Assembly (NCBI GenBank): GCA_947168485.1
Contig: CAMVLZ010000001.1
Span: forward strand, 1 to 39,704
DNA: 39,704 nucleotides
From: an uncultured Bacillota bacterium
Lineage (GTDB): Bacteria; Bacillota_I; Bacilli_A; RF39; UBA660
Direction of reading: 5' to 3'
Positions 35,080 to 39,704 of this stretch are shown one piece after another. Under the pieces are notes generated by a model, which was not told the DNA's origin, ran no database searches, and saw only the letters and a list, made by a program, of their open reading frames with translations. Position 1 is the first letter of the stretch. Every line of letters begins with the position of its first letter. A program made the position numbers and the translations under genes.

Positions 35080-35154
35080 TAAAAAAGACATACCGAGTAT
35101 CTTCACTCAATATGCCTTCGATAGCGTTATTTTAACCTATCACTTGCACTTCCT
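35080..35154 (-). ncRNA. Candidate prophage small RNA, about 75 nt
   Basis: It is bounded by a prophage-family promoter (TTGCAC-17-TATAAT at 35161-35189) and a strong terminator hairpin: AAGGCATATTGAGT/ACTCGGTATGTCTT, 14 bp, with G.U pairs legal on the minus strand, then TTTTTT. A second stem, GATAG/CTATC, lies before it. No ORF is inside. It may be a true small RNA or an attenuator leader for the portal-capsid genes. Confidence 0.55.
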
Positions 35155-35160
35155 AAAGGT

Positions 35161-35189
35161 ATTATATAGACTTTAGATTTTTCGTGCAA
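35161..35189 (-). promoter_or_regulatory. Prophage-family promoter, internal copy
   Basis: TTGCAC, the conserved spacer start GAAAAATCTAAA, total spacer 17, and a perfect TATAAT. Its 19-base core is identical to the copy upstream of the HNH-tRNA operon. It overlaps the end of the Com-like gene. Confidence 0.72.
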
Positions 35190-35376
35190 CTTTTCCTATA
35201 AACTTATAATGATTTTTATATATATGATATATTTCTTGCTCTTTGCAACTCTTACATAACACTTTTATTTCTAATGGTATTTCTTGACTTATTCCTAATC
35301 TCTCTAACTTCTCCAAGTATTCTTCTATTTCAACTTCACATAGATAACGCTTACTTTTCTTGCAACGTATTATCAT
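35173..35376 (-). CDS. Small zinc-finger protein, Com-like
   Basis: 67 residues from ATG 35376, overlapping the terminase stop (ATGA); AAGGTGTCC lies upstream. The pattern IRCKKSKRYLCEVE...IEIKVLCKSCKE recalls the Com family of phage zinc-ribbon regulators, in which the first CxxC is here C-x-x-S followed by another Cys. Com in phage Mu activates translation of mom; a role here is unknown. The last codons (VARKI) are also a promoter. Confidence 0.55.
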   Translation of the reverse strand: MIIRCKKSKRYLCEVEIEEYLEKLERLGISQEIPLEIKVLCKSCKEQEIYHIYKNHYKFIGKVARKI

Positions 35377-36740
35377 ATTTGAGGACACCTTCCTGTATCT
35401 ACGAATACTCTTATTATGTATCTTAATGCGTCTATGCTATGATCTAATTCTTTCTTATATACATTTGTTCCTGTTATCTCACTTTTTATTTTGTCATATT
35501 GATAACTTTCTAATTCTATAAGTCCTTCATCTTTTCCACTAAATACTGGAGTTCCGTCTTCAGTAAAATATCTTATGCTAGGAGTGTCTAATACTTTAAG
35601 GAATTCTTTATAGAATAAACTTTGTAAATGTTCTACTCCTTCTGATACACTTCCTGCGCCTTTTTTAGAAAGACTATGGTGTATTCCGTCAGCTATAAGT
35701 CTATTATCAAAATGACTTGCTTCACTATCTATTACTGTGTCAGTTATTGGAACATTGTCATATTGTTTTCCTAGATATCTTATGAAGTGTACTAATTGCC
35801 TTGAATAGAATTCAGTAGTAGGGTTATCTCCTTCTCTTGAAGGATCATGATAGTATATTCCTAATCTTACTAACTCCCAACAATTTTGTACTTTATCATA
35901 AACAAGCGCTATTGGTACAAAAGTAGTGGGATTTACACTACCATAATCTATTCCTATTCCTATTTCTCTTATTATGTAATTGTCTAATGAGTTAATAGTT
36001 GGAACATTTGGAAACACTCTACCTTCTGCAACAGTCCATTGATTATATATTTTTTGTTTCTTTAATGTATCATCTGGAAACATATCTAATACTTTCTTTA
36101 TTGCTTCTTCAGTATTTAGTAAAGGATTATCATAAGGGAAGAATGTATAATGCTTCGCTTCTGGTTTATTATCTATGTATTTAATTTTATAAGGGTGTCT
36201 ACTACTACCTTCAACATTGAAACTATGTATTGTCTTTAAATATGGATGATTAGCGAATGATACCTCTCTACCAGGTAATTCATCGAAAGACGCTTGTAAT
36301 TGTCTTTGAGTGTATATTCTTGCGCTTTCGTCTACCCATTCTAGTATTAATGGTTTTCCTAGTATCTTGTTGAAACTTGTTATGTTGTTAAATCCAAAGA
36401 AGAATATCTTTAAATTGTATATCTTTAGATACTTTTCTTCTGAACTACTCCAACTCAATTCGTATTCACTTTTATTGCTCCAACCAAACTTATTGAATAT
36501 TTGTAAGAAGTTCTCTACTATATTTGATTTTAGAGTATCAATAGTCCAACCTACTATGCAACCATTGTATTGTTTATCTTTGTCATAGTTATATAGATTT
36601 TTAGCATATTCTAAAATAGAATGACATATTGAGAAAGTCTTTCCACTTTGAGCTGATCCTAATACATATATTTCAGGTATGTTAGGACTAGTTATATCAT
36701 TCTTCAGTTTTAGTTGTTTCTTCGAAAGAGTTAAGTACAT
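35373..36740 (-). CDS. terL: Terminase large subunit
   Basis: 455 residues from ATG 36740 with GAGGTAGAAA upstream; it overlaps the preceding gene by 44 bases and ends with TGA. The ATPase domain has Walker A GSAQSGKT at about residue 35 and a Walker B-like LILEWVDESAR. The nuclease domain has GIDYGSVNPTTF and DSEASHF (acidic metal ligands) near residues 245 and 335. It cuts and pumps phage DNA into heads. This important late gene keeps ATG. Confidence 0.93.
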   Translation of the reverse strand: MYLTLSKKQLKLKNDITSPNIPEIYVLGSAQSGKTFSICHSILEYAKNLYNYDKDKQYNGCIVGWTIDTLKSNIVENFLQIFNKFGWSNKSEYELSWSSSEEKYLKIYNLKIFFFGFNNITSFNKILGKPLILEWVDESARIYTQRQLQASFDELPGREVSFANHPYLKTIHSFNVEGSSRHPYKIKYIDNKPEAKHYTFFPYDNPLLNTEEAIKKVLDMFPDDTLKKQKIYNQWTVAEGRVFPNVPTINSLDNYIIREIGIGIDYGSVNPTTFVPIALVYDKVQNCWELVRLGIYYHDPSREGDNPTTEFYSRQLVHFIRYLGKQYDNVPITDTVIDSEASHFDNRLIADGIHHSLSKKGAGSVSEGVEHLQSLFYKEFLKVLDTPSIRYFTEDGTPVFSGKDEGLIELESYQYDKIKSEITGTNVYKKELDHSIDALRYIIRVFVDTGRCPQI

Positions 36741-36924
36741 TTTCTACCTCTTTTAATTTCTTGTCTACCTTTTTAAGTTTCTTACTTGCTTCTTTACCAC
36801 ATTCACTTTTAACGTCTTCAATAATAAGTTCTTTCTTTTCTAATTGTAGTTTTTCTTTTTCACTTACTATTCTTCCGTTGCTGTCCTTAATAAGATAGTT
36901 CTTGCCTACTTTGATAAACTCCTT
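36697..36924 (-). CDS. Small coiled-coil protein before terminase (AAG start proposed)
   Basis: The track start GTG 36933 overlaps the ribosome site GGAG. The AAG at 36924 lies eight bases after GGAG and gives xEFIKVGKNYLIKDSNGR. The 75 residues are highly charged and helical, with a C-terminal coiled coil (EKKELIIEDVKSECGKEASKKLKKVDKKLKEVENVL). No family recognised. It lies between the terminase subunits and may be a DNA-packaging accessory. Confidence 0.6.
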   Translation of the reverse strand, partial: KEFIKVGKNYLIKDSNGRIVSEKEKLQLEKKELIIEDVKSECGKEASKKLKKVDKKLKEVENVLNSFEETTKTEE

Positions 36925-36929
36925 AATAA

Positions 36930-37298
36930 TCACTCCTTTTCATACATAACCTTTTCTAGTTCTTCATTATCTACTACGTTTATGTTAATCTCTGGTGTTA
37001 TCTTAACTTCGTTAGATAATTCTCCTATTGCTTCTAATATAGTTTTGTAATTATCTGCTTTACCTTGTATAGATCCTTTAATTAGTCCTAAAGTTGCTAA
37101 TTGTCTATATGTCAATTTATTGTCGTTTCCTTCTATATCAGCTACTTCTTCTAGCATTTGTTTTAATGTTTCTTTCATAGTTGCTTTTTGCTTTCTAACT
37201 ACACCAGAAGCAATTCCACCTTTTCTTGCTATTTCTCTCTGTTCTTCCTTTGTTAGTTCATTCATAGGTATAAGGTTTTTAGTTCCGTTATATGCCAC
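36930..37298 (-). CDS. Terminase small subunit-like DNA-binding protein
   Basis: 122 residues from GTG 37298, seven bases after AAAGGAG. The N-terminus KNLIPMNELTKEEQREIARKGGIASG with its KGG motif, followed by a helical region (TMKETLKQMLEEVADIEG, YRQLATLGLIKGSIQGKADNYKTILEAIGE), matches small terminase-like proteins of Firmicutes phages. The stop TGA overlaps the next ribosome site. It uses GTG, showing that non-ATG standard starts also occur here. Confidence 0.72.
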   Translation of the reverse strand: MAYNGTKNLIPMNELTKEEQREIARKGGIASGVVRKQKATMKETLKQMLEEVADIEGNDNKLTYRQLATLGLIKGSIQGKADNYKTILEAIGELSNEVKITPEININVVDNEELEKVMYEKE

Positions 37299-37422
37299 TA
37301 TACCACTCCTTTATTTTATTTATTATTCTTTTGTATAATGGTATTTTTTTATATGTATATACTATATGAGGTGTATTATCACAATATATTGTATGTTCTA
37401 TAACTCCGTATTTGTTTTCCAA
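37288..37422 (-). CDS. Possible 44-aa protein
   Basis: An in-frame TTG at 37422 starts MENKYGVIEHTIYCDNTPHIVY...KEWYSGI, overlapping the next gene by 11 bases. AAGG lies ten bases before it and a TAA just upstream closes the frame. The amino-acid content is protein-like, but there is no known family. It could also be noncoding sequence ahead of the terminase genes. Confidence 0.4.
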   Translation of the reverse strand: MENKYGVIEHTIYCDNTPHIVYTYKKIPLYKRIINKIKEWYSGI

Positions 37423-37512
37423 TATATCACAACCTTATTTTATAGTTTGTATTAATCTCCCCCAATTAACACTTGTAGATACCCTATGTCCGCTGTACCT
37501 ACTTCCCACCTT

Positions 37513-37656
37513 TTATTTAGTCTTCTTTACTCTTTTAGGAAGTTTCTTATTACCTGTTGCTTTCTCCCATTCTTGTACTGCTTTCTTACCACCTAATGCC
37601 TTTGTACCTTCTTTTGTGTACGCCCATTTTCTTTGTGCTTCACTTTTAAATGGCAT
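37513..37656 (-). CDS. Small basic phage protein, 47 aa
   Basis: Not in the ORF track. ATG 37656 follows GGAAGTGTTATAA and directly abuts the previous stop. The product MPFKSEAQRKWAYTKEGTKA continues with a GGKKAVQEWEKATG motif and ends KKTK. This matches a widespread family of tiny phage proteins (SEAQRRWAY..., 'KKLP' end) found near terminase genes. Its function is unknown; it is Lys/Arg-rich and probably binds nucleic acid. Confidence 0.75.
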   Translation of the reverse strand: MPFKSEAQRKWAYTKEGTKALGGKKAVQEWEKATGNKKLPKRVKKTK

Positions 37657-38055
37657 TTATAACACTTCCTTTAATTCGCTTTCTATATCTTCTACAAAGT
37701 CAATAGCTGCGTCTTTATTTCTAAATGAATGACTAAATCCATAAGGATTTGCTACTAACCATATTTGATATACTTCTACTTCTTGCTCTACTATTGTTAA
37801 TTTATCTTCTTCTTTACCTGTTATTGTATTCTTTGGAACTGGTCTTTTTTCTTTTGTTTTTTTATATTCACGTTCTTTAATTGTTCCTTTGAATAATGCT
37901 TGTTGATATTCTTCTTCGTTTAATGATAGATAACTACAAGTAGGAAGTAATGTGTTTGTTGGTATGTATAATATATTTCCTTTATCATCTTTGTATTTAG
38001 ATACTTCTTTTTGTATATCTAAATGTTTCATAAATTCTATTAAATCTTTATTCAT
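37657..38055 (-). CDS. Hypothetical phage protein, 132 aa
   Basis: ATG 38055 lies five bases after GGAGG and overlaps the previous stop. Charged soluble sequence with a Lys-rich centre (KEREYKKTKEKRPVPKNTITGKEEDK) and an acidic C-terminus (FVEDIESELKEVL). The segment VYQIWLVANPYGFSHSFRNKDAA is the most conserved-looking part. Family not recognised. Confidence 0.6.
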   Translation of the reverse strand: MNKDLIEFMKHLDIQKEVSKYKDDKGNILYIPTNTLLPTCSYLSLNEEEYQQALFKGTIKEREYKKTKEKRPVPKNTITGKEEDKLTIVEQEVEVYQIWLVANPYGFSHSFRNKDAAIDFVEDIESELKEVL

Positions 38056-38410
38056 TTAATCCTCCTACATTCTTTACCATACTTTCTTTTAGATCTTGTT
38101 CTATTTCTCTATTTGACAAGTATATTTCAGGTATCTTGTTAATACGTTTTTGTTCCCTCCAGTATTTCTTTTCTTCTTTATCTTTTATTTTTGATAAATC
38201 TATTGTTCTTGACTGCAATATTTTGTATAAAGGTTCACTTTCTGGAATACTATTAAATTTCATATTGAATTCGCTTAATGATAAGTCTAGAAATTCTTTA
38301 TAACTTATATCTTTGTACCTGGAGCAATAAAACGCATAAATTTGCTCTAAATCGTTTTCATAAGCAAAACATATTATTGTTTTATTATTTCTTGCTGGGC
38401 GTGTCTGCTT
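38048..38410 (-). CDS. Gp15/T-like tail assembly chaperone extension (AAG start or +1 frameshift)
   Basis: The frame lies +1 to the upstream gene and overlaps it. The segment SEPLYKILQSRTIDLSKIKDKEEKKYWREQKRINKIPEIYLS resembles Gp15/T-type tail chaperone C-terminal domains. No ATG with a ribosome site exists. Either of two routes could express it. One is initiation at AAG 38410, with AGGTG five bases earlier. The other is a +1 frameshift at CCC-A (38399-38396) in the upstream gene, where a Pro tRNA can re-pair from CCC to CCA; CCC is very rare in such AT-rich genes. The frameshift would give a fusion of about 255 residues. The coordinate shown is the AAG option. Confidence 0.55.
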   Translation of the reverse strand, partial: KQTRPARNNKTIICFAYENDLEQIYAFYCSRYKDISYKEFLDLSLSEFNMKFNSIPESEPLYKILQSRTIDLSKIKDKEEKKYWREQKRINKIPEIYLSNREIEQDLKESMVKNVGGLNE

Positions 38411-38816
38411 TAGCACCTGTTAAAGCTGATACTAATTCAGTACTAAAGTTTTCTATTTCTTCTTCAGTAAGTCCCATTTCTACAACTAATGTTATTATGT
38501 CATAACCTGTTATCTTTTCTACTATGCTTGATAATATAATTTGGTTTTCTTCTTCATAATAACTTTTTTCTAATTCATCCCAACTAGAACTATCATAGAA
38601 AGTTTTTCCTTCTTTTTTAACTTCTTTTACTAAATCACTTTTTGTTAATCCTTCTTTTGCTAAATCTTTTATAAGTCTATTTCTTGATCTATGTGTAGCA
38701 GAAGTTAATTCTTTTAATAGTTCTACTGTTCTTTTAATTTCAAATTCGTGTTTTTCTCCATTGATTTCACATTCTAACTTTGTTGTATCATTATCAATTT
38801 TAATAAATTTATACAT
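38385..38816 (-). CDS. Probable tail assembly chaperone (G-like)
   Basis: 143 residues from ATG 38816 with GGAGGAAAT upstream, starting 13 bases after the tRNA. A beta-strand start (YKFIKIDNDTTKLECEINGEKHEFEI) precedes a helical body (KRTVELLKELTSATHRSRNRLIKDLAKEGLTKSDLVKEV). Together with the overlapping T-like frame this looks like the G/GT chaperone pair normally encoded between major tail protein and tape measure. Here that slot is empty, so the pair appears to have moved ahead of the terminase. The assignment is inference from pattern and from the empty slot. Confidence 0.55.
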   Translation of the reverse strand: MYKFIKIDNDTTKLECEINGEKHEFEIKRTVELLKELTSATHRSRNRLIKDLAKEGLTKSDLVKEVKKEGKTFYDSSSWDELEKSYYEEENQIILSSIVEKITGYDIITLVVEMGLTEEEIENFSTELVSALTGAKADTPSKK

Positions 38817-38829
38817 ATTTCCTCCTAAA

Positions 38830-38904
38830 TGGTGGCAGGGAAGGGATTTGCACCCTTGTTCTTCAGCTTAAGAGACTGACGAGATACTACTTCTCCACCC
38901 TGCA
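38830..38904 (-). tRNA. Initiator-like tRNA with anticodon CUU (reads AAG), CCA encoded
   Basis: The 75-nt gene folds as a cloverleaf. Acceptor G2CAGGG7/CCCTGC71 is fully paired, but position 1 (T) and 72 (C) cannot pair. The D stem is GAGA/TCTC with A11:U24. The anticodon stem TCAGT/GCTGA holds the loop CTCTTAA with anticodon CTT. The T stem is AAGGG/CCCTT, and A73-CCA is encoded. The body closely follows initiator tRNA-fMet (GGGTGGAG, CTCGTC, CTC-x-TAA, GAAG). The unpaired 1:72, G2:C71, C3:G70 and A11:U24 are known initiator and formylase determinants. Not kept are the three G:C pairs at 29-31:39-41 (here A:U, G:C, U.G), D-loop G18G19 (one G) and U55 (G). A tRNA finder would probably call it Lys-CUU. 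It is the second gene of the late operon. Confidence 0.9.
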
Positions 38905-38928
38905 ATATAATGTACTTTATAAGCACCA

Positions 38929-38983
38929 TAGAATAGATAGACACAATGTCCTCAAGGGCGTTTGAATTACACTATCTATTCTA
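38929..38983 (-). other. Long hairpin just upstream of the initiator-like tRNA
   Basis: TAGAATAGATAG and CTATCTATTCTA form a perfect 12-bp stem around a 31-nt loop that contains a TCAA/TTGA mini-stem. It lies between the HNH stop and the tRNA 5' end, 24 bases before the tRNA. It has no T-run, so it is not a terminator. It may be a processing (RNase III) or stability element for the tRNA. Confidence 0.6.
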
Positions 38984-38996
38984 CGCTATCTACAAA

Positions 38997-39380
38997 TTAC
39001 CACCTTTGTTTGTATTCTCTTTTTATTAATGTTTTGCCTTTAGAGTTTTTATCGTTTCTATGTTGATATTCAAAATCTTGTAATAAGTATTCTACTATTT
39101 CTCTTTGTTCTAATGTAGGTTCATGTAATTGGTTATTTATTATCTTGAATATTTTATTTAATGTTATGTATGTGTTTATGTCTTTATATTCTATTAAATG
39201 TAAATATTGATGAGGTGTAGACATTAATAATGCAATATTATTTTGTTCTAGTTTTCCACCAAATTCTTTTTTTATAATATGATGAGCTGTTAAATCTTTT
39301 TTAACTAATTTGTAATTCATCCAGTCTAAATTGCTTATTGGTTTATATATTTTTAACATTTCTCTAGTTATTTGTTTCAT
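38997..39380 (-). CDS. HNH-like phage protein
   Basis: 127 residues from ATG 39380 with GAGGTAGT upstream. LTAHHIIKKEFGGKLEQNNIALLMSTPHQYLHLIEYKD carries an HNH-type pattern (HH, N, H). Such proteins lie next to terminases in many phages and can act as nicking nucleases in packaging; here the tRNA and several small genes lie between. The C-terminus is basic (KGKTLIKREYKQRW). It is the first gene of the operon that carries the initiator-like tRNA. Confidence 0.78.
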   Translation of the reverse strand: MKQITREMLKIYKPISNLDWMNYKLVKKDLTAHHIIKKEFGGKLEQNNIALLMSTPHQYLHLIEYKDINTYITLNKIFKIINNQLHEPTLEQREIVEYLLQDFEYQHRNDKNSKGKTLIKREYKQRW

Positions 39381-39403
39381 ACTACCTCATTTTCTAATCT
39401 AAT

Positions 39404-39432
39404 ATGTTAATGAGTTTAGATTTTTCGTGCAA
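39404..39432 (-). promoter_or_regulatory. Prophage-family promoter for the HNH-tRNA-terminase operon
   Basis: TTGCAC, spacer beginning GAAAAATCTAAA (17 in total) and TAACAT, 24 bases before the HNH start and directly after a terminator. The 19-base core repeats at 35172-35190. Confidence 0.6.
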
Positions 39433-39433
39433 C

Positions 39434-39462
39434 AAAAAAGATAGAATTTATGATCCTATCTT
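39434..39462 (-). terminator. Terminator ending the upstream small gene
   Basis: AAGATAGGAT-CATAA-ATTCTATCTT followed by TTTT; the stop codon lies at the loop. Confidence 0.85.
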
Positions 39463-39615
39463 ATATATTTTATATTTTGATTTGTTCCTGAATAGAAAAA
39501 ACTTCTTTATTCCTTCTTTAGTAAAATGACAAGCGTCTTTGAACCATTCGCTTTCTTTGTCAAATATTAATGTTGGTTCTGATATATAACCTGTTTTAGT
39601 TTCTATAATATACTT
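39448..39615 (-). CDS. Hypothetical phage protein, 55 aa (AAG start proposed)
   Basis: Missed by the ORF track. An ATG at 39624 abuts AAAAGGAG with zero spacing and overlaps the previous stop. The in-frame AAG at 39615, nine bases after GGAG, gives xYIIETKTGYISEPTLIFDK, followed by a basic C-terminus (KKFFLFRNKSKYKIYKIGS). No family recognised. Same GGAG-ATG-NNN-NNN-AAG layout as the endolysin and fibre tip genes. Confidence 0.6.
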   Translation of the reverse strand, partial: KYIIETKTGYISEPTLIFDKESEWFKDACHFTKEGIKKFFLFRNKSKYKIYKIGS

Positions 39616-39620
39616 AAAAC

Positions 39621-39704
39621 TCATCTCCTTTTTAATAGGTTTCCTAATAGTACATTCTTTTCTCTGATTAATTTACTTCTTTCTTCTATTTCTTCATTCA
39701 ATTT
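39621..39704 (-). CDS. C-terminal end of a small phage gene cut by the window edge
   Basis: The frame is open from the window edge to TGA 39621: KLNEEIEERSKLIREKNVLL then GNLLKRR, a charged coiled-coil end. The N-terminus lies outside the window. No function can be given. Confidence 0.5.
   Translation of the reverse strand, partial: KLNEEIEERSKLIREKNVLLGNLLKRR

Noticed and set aside
38830-38904. Reading the phage tRNA as an ordinary elongator tRNA-Lys(CUU)
   Set aside because: The unpaired 1:72, A11:U24 and close match to initiator sequence blocks do not fit an elongator, and AAG occurs at start positions of the same phage.
21771-39433. The repeat GTTGCA..AAAAATCTAAA as attachment sites
   Set aside because: The outer copies are inverted relative to each other and each fits a promoter; attachment repeats should be direct.
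21956-39704. Alternative genetic code (UGA as Trp, mycoplasma-like)
   Set aside because: TGA ends several prophage genes, often in ATGA overlaps, and Trp is TGG in host and phage; no gene is broken by in-frame TGA.
1-39704. CRISPR arrays, insertion sequences, rRNA genes
   Set aside because: No regularly spaced repeats, transposase genes or rRNA sequence were seen.

Overview
The window comes from a very AT-rich, low-GC Gram-positive-type bacterium, probably an uncultured member of the Bacilli/RF39/Mollicutes-like part of Bacillota. The signs are Bacillus-type ribosome binding sites (AGGAGG), TTGACA/TATAAT promoters and the gene content. TGA is a stop (it ends at least six prophage genes) and TGG encodes Trp, so the standard bacterial code applies.

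Positions 1-20747 are host chromosome, almost all on the minus strand. In order from the left they encode a radical SAM/SPASM maturase cut by the window edge, a BspA-like leucine-rich membrane protein, a KsgA/Dim1-type rRNA methyltransferase, a hybrid histidine kinase, an acyl-CoA/AMP ligase, a RhuM-family remnant, an RluD-family pseudouridine synthase, lspA, dnaE, an ABC-F ATPase, ribosomal protein bL28 (the only plus-strand protein gene), typA/bipA, a HAD phosphatase and some membrane proteins of unknown role. Many genes end inside their own terminator hairpin. Positions 20800-21376 carry no gene but appear to encode a large structured RNA of about 575 nt on the minus strand. A tRNA-Gly(UCC) at 21575 marks the junction with a prophage.

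Positions 21690-39704 are the late half of a siphovirus-type prophage on the minus strand, running from the right edge toward the tRNA: small genes, an HNH protein, a tRNA, a probable tail-chaperone pair, terminase, portal, minor capsid protein, scaffold, capsid, connectors, major tail protein, tape measure, baseplate and fibres, a coiled-coil membrane protein, holin and M23 endolysin. Integrase and replication genes are not in the window.

The most unusual feature is a matched pair. At 38830-38904 the prophage encodes a tRNA whose body resembles initiator tRNA-fMet: an unpaired 1:72 (U.C), G2:C71, C3:G70, A11:U24, a CTC.TAA anticodon loop, A73 and an encoded CCA. Its anticodon is CUU, which reads AAG, not CAU. 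Nine prophage genes, including portal, major tail protein, tape measure, tail fibre and endolysin, have no properly placed ATG, GTG or TTG. Each instead has an in-frame AAG near the usual distance from a strong Shine-Dalgarno. Reading that AAG as the start gives typical N-termini (xANFFISN, xNGGSVVF, xTNDYKEL, xNGIITAL). I propose a phage-encoded alternative initiation system in which a CUU initiator tRNA licenses AAG-start virion and lysis genes. Other prophage genes keep ATG or GTG. The prophage also has its own promoter family (TTGCAC, a conserved GAAAAATCTAAA spacer, then a -10), one copy of which drives the HNH-tRNA operon.
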